Part shown: positions 16,690 through 25,447 of the stretch, one piece after another | Position numbering within the stretch: the stretch's first letter is position 1 | Layout: each line of letters starts with the position of its first letter | Source of the DNA: VRUE01 sp963707965 | Lineage (GTDB): Bacteria > Actinomycetota > Thermoleophilia > Solirubrobacterales > 70-9 | Direction: 5' to 3' | Length of the DNA: 64,000 nucleotides | Assembly (NCBI GenBank): GCA_963707965.1 | Contig: CAVPRR010000003.1 | Span: forward strand, 186,001-250,000 | Program-made: the position numbers and the translations under genes | Notes under the pieces: generated by a model | Databases searched by the model: none | What the model saw: the letters and a program-made list of their open reading frames with translations, nothing else | What the model was told of the DNA's origin: nothing

Positions 16690-17817
16690 TCCAGCCATCG
16701 CCTCAAGGCTGCGACGAACCAAGTTACGCCCCATCTCTGCGATGCCTTTGGCATCCCGCGGGATCAGTCCGTCATGAACGATGCTTTCACGGGCTCCGCG
16801 GAACTGTATGTGTTCGGACTCTATGACTCTACGCTCGCCACTGTTCTGAGTGATCCGCTTGGCCAACTCTGGCCCTTGCTTATCGCCAGATCGCTTCGAG
16901 GTCATCGACTCCAAGGCGATCGCGTAGTCGATGATCTGATCTGCTGGCCGGACCCGCTCGGTGCGGGCGAGGAGATAGCGTCTCGTCGCCACTCCAACTC
17001 GGCTCAGGTCTTTGCCTGCCAGTATCCCGTAGCAATCCGCGACGCGTGTGATACGCAACTCGTCAAGCCTGTACTGGTAGTCGCCGGCGATTGGCCCCGC
17101 CTCATCTGGCGTGCGCCCACTTCCTCCACCTGCGAAGTCAACCCTTCCCATGACCAAGCGCTCTTGGACGGGCGCCTCAGTCATAAGTGCCATGGCGAGC
17201 AAGAAACGTGTCAACCGAATCTGGTGCGCGGTCTCGACTTCCGCAACCACGCCATCAGAGAACGTAAAGCCCACTGGGCCAGCCGACGCCGGAAGCTGAA
17301 CCCGATACTCAAAGACCACGCCATCCGGAGCGTCCTCGCCAATGGGTACGAGGAAGTCAGTTTCAGAGGCGGGGCGCACAACGGCGTCGCCTTGTAGCTC
17401 AAACCCCGCGTCCTGAAGCGCAAAGCCGGCGAGGGCTGCGTGAATCGCGCAGGGCACTGTGCCGCCCTCAACCCGGAGCACGTCTAGAAAGCGGCTGATC
17501 TCGGCGTCCCATTGCGATCGCTCGAGGTGAGGATCGATTAACACGCGATGCAGCAACCCACTCAGCCAAGGGTCTAGAAGTTCCAGGCCACCACCCCCTG
17601 CAATCCCAGCCACATGCAGGAACTGGTCTTTCTGCACGTGAGGGCCAATAACGCGGTCGCTTTGCAGAGCTTCGATCGCCTCTTGCCGGCATCCGGACCC
17701 GCCGTGCATCATCCAGGAATCGGGGGTTTCGATCTCCGAGCGCCGCGCGGCGCCGTCGCAAAGCCGCCGCAATGCAGTCGCCGCGGCGCCGGATGTTTGC
17801 ATAGGCCGTGGGCGCAT
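16672..17817 (-). CDS. Apea-like HEPN protein
   Basis: The 381-residue protein has an uncharacterised N-terminal ~220 residues and a C-terminal Apea-like HEPN region. That region shows RYLLARTERVRPADQIIDYAI, ALESM, KRSG...ELAKRI and FRGARESIVHDG, in which R-E-S-I-V-H supplies the R-x4-H motif. Family members are proposed ribonucleases or abortive-infection factors. The gene converges on the HEAT/nuclease operon from the opposite strand. Start ATG 17817 is accepted; ATG 17802 is possible. Confidence 0.7.
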   Translation of the reverse strand: MRPRPMQTSGAAATALRRLCDGAARRSEIETPDSWMMHGGSGCRQEAIEALQSDRVIGPHVQKDQFLHVAGIAGGGGLELLDPWLSGLLHRVLIDPHLERSQWDAEISRFLDVLRVEGGTVPCAIHAALAGFALQDAGFELQGDAVVRPASETDFLVPIGEDAPDGVVFEYRVQLPASAGPVGFTFSDGVVAEVETAHQIRLTRFLLAMALMTEAPVQERLVMGRVDFAGGGSGRTPDEAGPIAGDYQYRLDELRITRVADCYGILAGKDLSRVGVATRRYLLARTERVRPADQIIDYAIALESMTSKRSGDKQGPELAKRITQNSGERRVIESEHIQFRGARESIVHDGLIPRDAKGIAEMGRNLVRRSLEAMAGLFLGV

Positions 17818-17891
17818 TTCTCTCAGCGATCTTCCCTCGGGTCAGGATACGGAGGCCCGGAGCGGTGCTGATTCGCGTTCTCAGGTCGCCG

Positions 17892-18458
17892 CTACGCCGC
17901 GGCGACCTGCAAGATCCCGCCGCCCAGGAAGGCGAGAGCGACGAAGGGCCAAACCCAGTCGTTGGCCGCAAGCCGGGTTTCAAGGGCGGTCGAGGCTTCG
18001 CCGTCGGGAAGCGGTTCGCCGTCGAGGAGGTGGGCGCCGGTGGTCATAAGCAGGGCCAGGAAGAAGATCAGTGCGGCAGCCAAGAAGTTGACGGTAAGGA
18101 AGATGGCGATCGGCCAACCGACGGCTTCGGGCGGGTCTAGGGCACCTGGCAAGCCCAAGGAGAAGAAGCCGCCGACCCCCCAAACGGTGGCGATGGAGAG
18201 CGAGCGGAGCCTGCCGTCGAGGAGGCCTGCGACGTGCCAGCGATTGGAGTCGATCTGGTTTGCCGCCCAGCGCAGCAGGGTGTTGGAGGCGTTGTTGGCC
18301 CACAGCTGCACGGCGGCAAATAGACCCGCGAGGGTCTGCAGCCCGATCCCGGCGGCCGCCACCGGGTGATCGGCGGTTTGAGCCAACGAGAAGAAGACGA
18401 CCGCGATCAGGAGCACGACGCCGATGGGGACCGTGGACTGAAGCTGACGGGATTTCAC
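17892..18458 (-). CDS. Four-TM membrane protein of unknown function
   Basis: The 188-residue protein has four or five hydrophobic helices: IGVVLLIAVVFFSLAQT, AGIGLQTLAGLFAAVQLW, IATVWGVGGFFSLGL, WPIAIFLTVNFLAAALIFFLALL and a C-terminal FVALAFLGGGILQVAA. It ends with no domain beyond the membrane part. It sits 74 bp upstream of the HEPN gene on the same strand and could be co-transcribed with it. A membrane partner for the HEPN protein is possible but unproven. Confidence 0.6.
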   Translation of the reverse strand: MKSRQLQSTVPIGVVLLIAVVFFSLAQTADHPVAAAGIGLQTLAGLFAAVQLWANNASNTLLRWAANQIDSNRWHVAGLLDGRLRSLSIATVWGVGGFFSLGLPGALDPPEAVGWPIAIFLTVNFLAAALIFFLALLMTTGAHLLDGEPLPDGEASTALETRLAANDWVWPFVALAFLGGGILQVAAA

Positions 18459-19148
18459 CCGCGCATTGTCCTGACGGCATCGGCGGCCTCTCCACTGCCA
18501 CGGTCGCCTCGACCCTCCACGGCAGCGTTCTCGGGGTCAACTGACTCGTTGCCTGCCGTGTTTCGCCAACGACCTCGACGGCCAACTCGTCGCTCCGACG
18601 ATCCCCGCCGAGCCAAGGAGAGCCACCTCGCCGCCGGGCCAGATAAGACCGCTGCAAACAGGCGCATCGTTTGAGCCAGATCGAAGTAGCCCGCCCCGCA
18701 CCCACCGCTGACTCGATTCCGCTGGCGTAGCGCAACGTCGAATCCCGAACGAGCATTCGCTCCAGACGAGCTCGCCCATCGTCAGAGGGGGGAGTGCGGT
18801 CCCCAATCTCATGCAGACGTCAGCCAGATCGCGCCCCGGCACCAGGCGCTCCCCTCGTCGTCCAAACCCGGTGCCTTGCTGCCGGTCAGCAGACCCTCGC
18901 CGTTTCCCGCTTAGACCCCAAGCCAGCCGCGCGAAGGATGCCCTGATGGCACGATCGACACGAATCTCGGAGTTCCGCGAACCCCTGCGAATTACGGTTC
19001 CGCGGAGCCTAAGAGCAGCCATGTCGTCGAAGCGGGCATGCTCGGGCTGGCCATCAATCCAACGGTCGCGTCTTTTTCTTTGATGCCATATCAATCGAGT
19101 CCGGAGGCAAAGAGAACGTAGTCGCAGAGAATGAGATAATCGATTGCG
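18459..19148. other. Gene-less stretch
   Basis: About 690 bp with several open frames on both strands. None has convincing protein character (mixed Arg/Ser/Pro runs, no recognisable motif). No RNA gene or repeat was seen. The promoter of the aldehyde dehydrogenase operon should lie in the last ~150 bp, which is less GC-rich. Confidence 0.5.
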
Positions 19149-20621
19149 ATGGCTGGGGGTTATTTACTAATCGATGGACAGTGGCGCGAGGCGGGAGCGA
19201 AGTACCAAACGCTGGCTCCCGCGACGGGCGAGAGCTTGGCCGATGTCGACATGGCTAGTTCCGGAGATGTCGCAGAGGCCGTCGCCGCGGCGAGGCGGGC
19301 GCAGGGCGGTTGGCAGCAGTTGGGCGTCGACCGACGCGCCGAAGCCCTGGGGGGGTTCCTTTCTCGATTGCGCGAGGCTTATGGCAACGAGGGAGAACCG
19401 ACTCCGCTCAAGTCTCTCATCTCCGAGGAGGTGGGTAAGCGCCTCCCCGAGGCCGACATCGAAGTGGCGGAGAGCGGTGACATGGTCGAATACTTCCTCA
19501 CGGAGACGCCCGCCTCTCTGGGGATCGAGGAGCTGAAGCTCGACCAGGGCCTCTGGCCGAGCAAGTCGAGTACGGTGACCCTTCAGCCCGTCGGCGTAGT
19601 CGCGGTGATCAAGCCGTGGAACTACCCGCTTGAGTTGCCGATCTGGTCGATTGTTCCGGCTCTGTTGGCCGGAAATGGCGTCGTCTTCAAGCCGGCCGCC
19701 GAGTCGAGCCTTGTCGGCGTCGAACTGGCGCGTATGCTCGTAGACGGTCTGCCGCCCGGCGTCTTCAACCTCGTCACCGGAGGCGCAAAGACCGGTCGCG
19801 CTCTTGTCGAGGCCGACGTGAACATGATCGCCTTCACCGGCAGTGGACAGGTCGGGCAAGAGATAGCCACCAAGGCCGCCCCTCGGATGGTTCGCTGCAT
19901 CCTGGAGCTGGGCGGCAACGATCCCGCGTTGATCGAACCGGACGTCGATCTCGAGCTCGCGGCCAACGGTCTCGTGTGGGGCTGCTTCAGCAACGCAGGC
20001 CAGGTCTGCGTTCGGCCAAAGCGGATTCTCGTGCATGAGGATGTGGCCGACGAGCTGCTTGATCTGATCCAGGCGAAGACGAAGACCTTGAGGCCCGACA
20101 TCGATTGGGCACCGATGATCAGCGAGGGTCAACTCCAGAAGGCGAGTCGACAGATCGACAAAACCGTCGAGCAGGGAGCCATCGTGGTCGCGGGCAACAG
20201 GCGCCTTGATCGCCCCGGCTTTTACTTCGAGCCGACGATCCTCGACTGGGTTGCTCCGCAGATGACAGTCGCGCAGGAGGAGTGCTTCGCACCGGTGATG
20301 CCGTTTATCCGTGTCGCGAGCATGGAGGAAGCCTGCGCGATCGCGAACGACACCCGCTACGGCCTCGGTGCATCTGTTTGGAGTGGGGACCGAGAGCGGG
20401 CTACCCGCACCGCACAGGCTCTAGAGGCGGGCATGGTGTGGGTCAACGACGTCAACGTCGCCTTTCCGCAGGCACCCTGGGGCGGGGTCAAGGGCAGTGG
20501 CATCGGCTCAGAGCTCGGCAGGTGGGGAACACAGGAGTTCACCCGTCCTCGCCACTTGAACATCGAGCGCAGCGACGAGAGTCGACGCGATTGGTGGTTC
20601 CCTTATCCGGATGATGGATAA
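19149..20621 (+). CDS. NAD(P)-dependent aldehyde dehydrogenase
   Basis: The 490-residue protein is a full-length member of the aldehyde dehydrogenase superfamily. Key residues are Asn158 in IKPWNYP, the general base Glu253 in LELGGNDP and the nucleophile Cys287 in NAGQVC; the nucleotide-binding FTGSGQVGQEI is near 229-240. It oxidises an aldehyde to the acid, possibly a succinate-semialdehyde or amino-aldehyde type substrate given its overall look. It starts a three-gene operon with arginine decarboxylase two bases downstream. An amino- or guanidino-aldehyde from arginine or polyamine breakdown is therefore an attractive substrate, but this is inferred. Confidence 0.92.
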   Translation: MAGGYLLIDGQWREAGAKYQTLAPATGESLADVDMASSGDVAEAVAAARRAQGGWQQLGVDRRAEALGGFLSRLREAYGNEGEPTPLKSLISEEVGKRLPEADIEVAESGDMVEYFLTETPASLGIEELKLDQGLWPSKSSTVTLQPVGVVAVIKPWNYPLELPIWSIVPALLAGNGVVFKPAAESSLVGVELARMLVDGLPPGVFNLVTGGAKTGRALVEADVNMIAFTGSGQVGQEIATKAAPRMVRCILELGGNDPALIEPDVDLELAANGLVWGCFSNAGQVCVRPKRILVHEDVADELLDLIQAKTKTLRPDIDWAPMISEGQLQKASRQIDKTVEQGAIVVAGNRRLDRPGFYFEPTILDWVAPQMTVAQEECFAPVMPFIRVASMEEACAIANDTRYGLGASVWSGDRERATRTAQALEAGMVWVNDVNVAFPQAPWGGVKGSGIGSELGRWGTQEFTRPRHLNIERSDESRRDWWFPYPDDG

Positions 20622-20623
20622 CG

Positions 20624-21154
20624 ATGTGGTTTGAGACGACAGGCGTGGCGCTCACCGAAGGCTCTGGGACAGGGGGGTCGCCGCTTAATGCCTTTGACAA
20701 CGCGCTTCGCGATGGCGGGATCGCGGACTTCAACCTGATCAAGGTTTCAAGCATTGTCCCGCCCAGGGTGCCTGTGATGAGACTGAAGCCCCAGGCCCAC
20801 CCGATCAGCGGAGAGGGTTTGATGGTGCCGACCATCTACATCGACATGACGTCCGACCAGGTCGGCGTCGAGTTGGCTGCTGCGGTTGGGGCGGGAATTC
20901 CGAGATCGGGTGACGGCGCCGGCATCGTCTTCGTCGCTAGCTGTGAAGGAAGCCGAGAGCAAGCAGAGGAATCAGTGAGCGAGATGGTGGGAGAAGGCAT
21001 GGAGAAGAAGGGAACCCCCGCAGGCGAAATACGCGTCGCCTCCATCCACACTGTCGTCCGCGAGCCATGGACCACCGTTCTAGCGGCCGCTGTCTTCATG
21101 GACGACACGATCAAAGCTACCCTTCGTGACAATCTGATTGAGATGTCTTCGTGA
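20624..21154 (+). CDS. pdaD: Pyruvoyl-dependent arginine decarboxylase
   Basis: The 176-residue protein matches the small pyruvoyl-dependent arginine decarboxylases in length and motifs. FNLIKVSSIVPP contains the Ser42-Ser43 pair where the proenzyme would self-cleave to give a beta chain and an alpha chain capped by pyruvoyl. GTGGSPLNAFDNAL and a GAGIVFVASCEG stretch also fit. Expected reaction: arginine to agmatine plus CO2. No agmatinase or agmatine deiminase is seen in the window. The gene follows the aldehyde dehydrogenase by 2 bp, and its TGA overlaps the next GTG start. Confidence 0.88.
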   Translation: MWFETTGVALTEGSGTGGSPLNAFDNALRDGGIADFNLIKVSSIVPPRVPVMRLKPQAHPISGEGLMVPTIYIDMTSDQVGVELAAAVGAGIPRSGDGAGIVFVASCEGSREQAEESVSEMVGEGMEKKGTPAGEIRVASIHTVVREPWTTVLAAAVFMDDTIKATLRDNLIEMSS

Positions 21155-22572
21155 GCCATCACTTGGCATCGCCCACGGAGGCTGCTGAGAGCCTTCCTCC
21201 TGTTTTCTTCGATCTGGAGCTGCCGTCGCTCAAGGACGTTCTGCTGGACCGATACCTGAGGCCAGCGGCGAAATGGCTCCTCGGCTCGGCCGAGTCGCCG
21301 TATCTGTTGCCGCAGGCGGCAAACAGCAGTTGGGAGTGTGCTCTCGCAATATGGTATCTGCTGGATCTGCGAACGACGCTTACAGACAACGATCCGCTGA
21401 GCAATGAGATTCCCCTCAAGGCTGCGCAGACCGCGCGCTGGATACTCGATCGCGCGGAGAGGGGGACAGATGGCAACATGCACTGGGAGGGGGTGACGTG
21501 GGATACGGCCGTCTGTGTTAGATCGGTTCTCCGCGTGCTCCGCGAGCTTCCGGACAGCTTCTCCGATGCAGAGCAACAGCACGGCAAAGAGATAAGCGCG
21601 AGCGCGCTCGAGTGGCTCTTGACACGCTTCGAAGTCTGGGATCGGGAGATCATCTATCCCTACGGGCCCGCCGACGTGGCGCAGATCCTCGAAACGCTCC
21701 TCTACGTTCAGCGCGAATGGCCGCAGCTACTTGACGCCAAGTCGGGTCCCCTGACACAAGTCCCGGACGCAATCGACGAAATCGCCGCCTACCTACTAGC
21801 AGCGAAGGATGAGATGGCGATGGGTCGCAACCAGGCGCAGGGTCCCGAGGCGCTGGCGTTTTGGTCCGACTTCTTCCAGTCGGGAGAGGTTATCGACTGC
21901 TTGTCGCAGTACGCGCAGTATGTGAATGCCCCCGATCGCCGAGCCAGCTGCGAGGAACACGTCTTCCACTGCATTCGCTATTTCGAGCTGAATCAGGTCA
22001 ACGGCCAGTGGGGGGCCCACGTTGATACCTGCAGGGCCCTCTACGGGTACTTGAGGGCTACGCACGTGATCCCGGTCGCACGACAGGAGAATCACATCGT
22101 GCTCAAGGCGCTGCGTTGGATGTGCGACGATAAGCAGACGTTCAGCGACGGTAGCTTCCTGCATTCCCCCTTCGTCACGGTGTTTTTCGCCGCTGCGCTT
22201 TGGGAGGCATACGCTCACTGGCCGCTTGCTAGGCGCTCGGTTGGAGAAGTCTATGACGTGGCGTTGTGGTCAGCCCCAGTACGAGCGACTGAGGAGCGCG
22301 GCCTGCGGTTGGCGTTAGAGATCGAGCGGGAGCGATTGCTGGCCGCCCAGGACAAGGCCACACGACGCTTCAAGGATCTTCGACGCCACTTCGTGGGGAC
22401 GCTCGTGGCGGTCATTGTGACCGTAGTGGGTACTGCGCTTTCGATCGTTCTCGGGGTACTTGAAATGTCGGTTACCGCAAAGGAACCGGCGGTTACGGTC
22501 AGTTACTTCGCAATCGTCGTGGCTGTGTTGGGTACGCTGACCGGATATGCCGCTCGCAGCGGCGGTGAGTAG
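21151..22572 (+). CDS. Helical (alpha/alpha toroid-like) protein with C-terminal membrane anchor
   Basis: The GTG start overlaps the decarboxylase stop (GTGA). The 473-residue protein has a repetitive helical N-terminal region (about 10-390) with SSWECALAIWYLLDL, AQTARWILDRAERG and HVFHCIRYFELNQ. These resemble the repeats of terpenoid-cyclase or prenyltransferase toroids. A short coiled coil (LALEIERERLLAAQDK) and two TM helices follow (FVGTLVAVIVTVVGTALSIV and SYFAIVVAVLGTLTGYAA). The catalytic DxDD or metal residues of cyclases are not obvious. It may be a membrane-tethered binding or sensor partner of the two enzymes. Confidence 0.65.
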   Translation: MSHHLASPTEAAESLPPVFFDLELPSLKDVLLDRYLRPAAKWLLGSAESPYLLPQAANSSWECALAIWYLLDLRTTLTDNDPLSNEIPLKAAQTARWILDRAERGTDGNMHWEGVTWDTAVCVRSVLRVLRELPDSFSDAEQQHGKEISASALEWLLTRFEVWDREIIYPYGPADVAQILETLLYVQREWPQLLDAKSGPLTQVPDAIDEIAAYLLAAKDEMAMGRNQAQGPEALAFWSDFFQSGEVIDCLSQYAQYVNAPDRRASCEEHVFHCIRYFELNQVNGQWGAHVDTCRALYGYLRATHVIPVARQENHIVLKALRWMCDDKQTFSDGSFLHSPFVTVFFAAALWEAYAHWPLARRSVGEVYDVALWSAPVRATEERGLRLALEIERERLLAAQDKATRRFKDLRRHFVGTLVAVIVTVVGTALSIVLGVLEMSVTAKEPAVTVSYFAIVVAVLGTLTGYAARSGGE

Positions 22573-23054
22573 TTCCTACCCCGCTTCTTACCGAGCCTTG
22601 CTCGCCTCCGTCCTCCGGATCGTTGTCCTTTCCGGACGGGCGATACCGATCAGGGCAATCAGTCCAAGAGTCGGCGGCATAGCAGTCGGCGCCGTGGCCC
22701 TCGCGTGCACCACGACGACGCCCGTGCGGTGCCGTTTCAAGGGGCATGACCATCCCGGCATCCGCTACTTCGCCGAGCCGTTCGAGGCGTCGGCCAACCG
22801 GGACGTGGGCCAAGGCACGCGGGAGCTGACACGTGCGGCCCGCCACTTCGATCTAACTCAAAGAATGCGCCCGTTTGCAGCAGGCCTTCTCCGACCCGGC
22901 TGCCGACCTGGCAGTTATCCGTCCTGCCCCAGCAGCTCAGCCCCCCGGTGCCGCCCCTTGCGCAGCTGGGCAGACGCCAAGGCGAGTTTCCACGAAGTAC
23001 CGTCTCGGGCGAAAGTCCGCATAGGCGGATCGGCAACTCAACTGGGAGGCAGAG
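22573..23054. other. Intergenic stretch upstream of HU
   Basis: About 480 bp with open frames on both strands but no recognisable protein. The HU promoter and leader should lie in the right half. The region just before the start has GGAGGCAGAG as a ribosome site for the HU gene. Confidence 0.5.
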
Positions 23055-23336
23055 ATGGCAATCGTCAACAAGGACGAAGTGGCTAGGGCAGTAGCCACAC
23101 GAAGCGGGCTCGACAACGGCCAGGCAAAGAGCGCAGTCGAGGCCACGCTGGAGGAGATCTCGAAGCAGATCGCCGCGGGCAACGAGGTGCGCCTGACCGG
23201 CTTCGGGAAGTTCTCGGCCGCCGAGCGCGCCGCGCGCCAGGGGCGCAACCCGCAGACCGGCGAGACGATCGAGATCGCAGCCAAGCGGGTGCCGAAGTTC
23301 AGCGCCGGGGCGGAGCTGAAGAAGGCGGTGGCGTAG
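23055..23336 (+). CDS. hup: HU family DNA-binding protein
   Basis: The 93-residue protein is a standard HU/IHF-type nucleoid protein. MAIVNKDEVARAV starts the N-terminal helices, RLTGFGKFSAAERAAR leads into the beta arms, and the family signature GRNPQTGETIEIAAKRVPKF is intact. It dimerises and bends DNA. A strong ribosome site GGAGG precedes ATG 23055. Two small ORFs follow closely. A near-normal length and the absence of a long Lys-rich tail distinguish it from mycobacterial HupB. Confidence 0.95.
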   Translation: MAIVNKDEVARAVATRSGLDNGQAKSAVEATLEEISKQIAAGNEVRLTGFGKFSAAERAARQGRNPQTGETIEIAAKRVPKFSAGAELKKAVA

Positions 23337-23351
23337 GGAGGCTATGCGCTG

Positions 23352-23537
23352 ATGGCCGGCAATGAGATGACCCTGGACGCGGCAAAGGCCAAGCTCGACG
23401 CAGTGCTCGATCAACTGGCCGAGGCCGGCTTCTCCGTGAACGGATGGGACGACGGGACGATCTGGGTCCACAAGCCTGGGCCTGAGGGTGGCAACGCAAA
23501 ATGCGAGCCACGCGATGCCGAGGAGGGCAACTCGTAA
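23352..23537 (+). CDS. Small hypothetical protein downstream of HU
   Basis: The 61-residue protein starts 15 bp after HU with a nearby GGAGG. It begins with a helix (LDAAKAKLDAVLDQLAEAGF) and has SVNGWDDGTIWVHKPG, a short beta segment. No family is recognised. The close spacing suggests co-transcription with HU. Confidence 0.55.
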   Translation: MAGNEMTLDAAKAKLDAVLDQLAEAGFSVNGWDDGTIWVHKPGPEGGNAKCEPRDAEEGNS

Positions 23538-23626
23538 TGGCCGCCAAGCTCGAGAAGACTATGAGCCTGTCTCAAAACCGCCCCTCGGGAGAGCTTGAGC
23601 ACCGGGCAACGAACACCGCCGGGTAG
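23537..23626 (+). CDS. Very small ORF (29 aa) overlapping the preceding stop
   Basis: ATG 23537 shares its A with the stop TAA of the previous small gene, and GGAGG lies 11 bp upstream. It stops after 29 codons. The coupling and ribosome site are good but the peptide is not recognisable. It may be a truncated gene start. Confidence 0.25.
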   Translation: MAAKLEKTMSLSQNRPSGELEHRATNTAG

Positions 23627-23781
23627 ACACAACCCAAGCTCAACCGCTGTATCTACGAAGGCCGCGTGGCGCTCCGCACAGGGCAGGCCGCCTAACCGCC
23701 GATCAGCCGCGTTACAACGTCTGTGGGTAGGACAGTTAGTGCCCTCCCGCGCCATCGACTCCCACCGTAGAATTAGAGGAG

Positions 23782-24417
23782 ATGGCAACGCCCTTTAGCC
23801 CCAACTTCGACCCCTTCGCCCAGCAGCGACGGATCATGCGCCAGCTGGTCCCCAAGGATCCCTTGGCCGATTACCACCGCACCACGAAGCAAGTGATGGC
23901 CGCTGACCCCGCTACCCGCCAGCGTGAGGTTATGGAGGCAATCGCTGCTCCGAGCCGCATGGCCGAGCTCGGCCGCCTGCTGCACCCTAAGCCTGTCGAC
24001 CCCCTCGCCTACCAGCGCCGACTGGTGGAGCAGATCGCCAAGCACCCCCTCGACGAGTACAGCCGCGTGGTCCAGAAGATGATGGCGCCGATTGATCCCT
24101 TTGCCGCCCAGCTGCGGGCGCTGGAGGGGATCTTCCTCAGCGCCCCGCTGGCGCAGTACAACCGGATCGTCAAGGGCTTCGCCACTGTCACTGGCGGGAC
24201 GATCGCGACGCCCATCCCCACTTCCGAAGGCGCTGAAGGGCCGCAGGACACCGATGCCATCTCCTTTCCGCTGCCCAGTAGAACGATGGTCCTACACCTG
24301 CTGTCGATCGCTTTCGTCTGCGCCTGGTTGATCGCCGATGGCGTCGATGCGGAGCGCCTCGGCGCATTGATGCTCGCCGCATTGGCCCTCGCCGATCACC
24401 TCTCCAGGTTCGAGTAG
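23782..24417 (+). CDS. Repeat-containing protein with C-terminal TM helix
   Basis: ATG 23782 follows GAGGAG. The 211-residue protein has about three copies of a ~40-residue motif built around DPFAQQRRIMRQL, DPLAYQRRLVEQI and DPFAAQLRALEGI, each followed by a PLxxY(N/H/S)R segment. A hydrophobic C-terminus (MVLHLLSIAFVCAWLIADG, then LGALMLAALALADHL) may be one or two membrane helices. No known family is recognised. It stands alone and ends 47 bp from the convergent DUF4238 gene. Confidence 0.6.
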   Translation: MATPFSPNFDPFAQQRRIMRQLVPKDPLADYHRTTKQVMAADPATRQREVMEAIAAPSRMAELGRLLHPKPVDPLAYQRRLVEQIAKHPLDEYSRVVQKMMAPIDPFAAQLRALEGIFLSAPLAQYNRIVKGFATVTGGTIATPIPTSEGAEGPQDTDAISFPLPSRTMVLHLLSIAFVCAWLIADGVDAERLGALMLAALALADHLSRFE

Positions 24418-24464
24418 ATCGTCAAACAGGGCAACGGCTACGTGCTGAGCAGTGATTTCTCGTC

Positions 24465-25370
24465 TCAGAGGCGCGGCAGTCGCCCCGGGTGGGCTTCCGC
24501 CAACCGCCGCACGTTCCCGACCGCCTTTTCGCTGTGCCCGAATATGAATCGCTCGGCGTCGGCGTAGGTCCGCAGGTTGAGGTCCGCTACCGCCTCCCGC
24601 GGCACCCTGATTCTTCTCAGCCCGTCGCCCTTCCCGGCCAGGACCAAGCAGGCGTCGGGAGCCAGGGGAAGCGCGGTCTCCAGCTTGCCGTCGGCGCTCC
24701 GCTCGACGTTGAAGCCGTTGTCGGAGGCGACGAACTCCCCTTCGCCGGGCCGCAGCAGGTACCACTCCATTTCCAGCGGATGCCTGCCGGCCTCCAGCAG
24801 GTTGTCGACCATTGCCCGCCACGCCTCCTCGCGGACGTATTCGGCTCGCAGCCGTCCCTCCGACATCGCCCGCTGCAGATGCAGGCGCATTCGCTCAAGC
24901 TCCTCCCCTGGCCGCTCGACACCGCGCTCGCGCGCCGCTTTGGCAAACGCGGCGGGATCTCCCACATGCTCGCGCAGCACCGCCTCGGCCGTCTCGCGGA
25001 TCATCGCTTCGGCCCGCGCCAGCGCCCTCGGCGTTCGCTGCACCTGCAGCGCGATGAAGATCGAGATCGCGATTCGGTCGTGGTCGCCCATCCGCTCTGG
25101 GCACTCCAGCAGCAGCTCGATCGCCTCGGCGGCGTGGTCCTCGACCAGGCTGATCAGCGACTCGATCCGGTTGTCTTTCTCGGCCTCGGTGGAGCGCACC
25201 GAGTAGAAGCGATGTCTCGTCGCGGCCGTCTTCACGGAGACGCGTGCGGTGGCCCCGCTGGTCGTGTCGATCTGGGCCAGCCGCCCGTCGTTGTTGCCAG
25301 GCGGCTCGGCGAAGCGCGCCAGCAGGAAGCGAGGGACGATGTGGTGGCGCTTTGCCTCCGACTCCGGCAT
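24465..25370 (-). CDS. DUF4238 domain protein
   Basis: ATG 25370 gives ~301 residues starting MPESEAKRHHIVPRFLL, the hallmark start of the DUF4238 family (HHIVPRFLLxxFA). ATG 25400 is an alternative, ten codons upstream. Later features include RHRFYSVRSTEAEKDNRIESL, a helical middle, and FVASDNGF near the C-terminus. The HH/N arrangement recalls HNH-like folds, but activity is unproven. DUF4238 proteins often occur singly in accessory regions. It lies 78 bp downstream of the zinc-ribbon nuclease candidate on the same strand, so the two may form an operon. Confidence 0.8.
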   Translation of the reverse strand: MPESEAKRHHIVPRFLLARFAEPPGNNDGRLAQIDTTSGATARVSVKTAATRHRFYSVRSTEAEKDNRIESLISLVEDHAAEAIELLLECPERMGDHDRIAISIFIALQVQRTPRALARAEAMIRETAEAVLREHVGDPAAFAKAARERGVERPGEELERMRLHLQRAMSEGRLRAEYVREEAWRAMVDNLLEAGRHPLEMEWYLLRPGEGEFVASDNGFNVERSADGKLETALPLAPDACLVLAGKGDGLRRIRVPREAVADLNLRTYADAERFIFGHSEKAVGNVRRLAEAHPGRLPRL

Positions 25371-25447
25371 CCGGCGCCGGCCGGCGCCGATCTCGTGCAT
25401 CGCGAAGGCAAGCGACCCCTCGGGGTAGGGGTTGGCCTCCGCCGACG

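Noticed and set aside
18537..19094. Minus-strand 185-residue frame in the gap before the aldehyde dehydrogenase
   Set aside because: No motif, irregular composition and no ribosome site; left as gene-less.
23782..24417. Tandem-repeat protein as a phage tail or tape-measure fragment
   Set aside because: Length, the PLxxY repeat and the C-terminal TM segment do not fit, and no phage structural genes are nearby.
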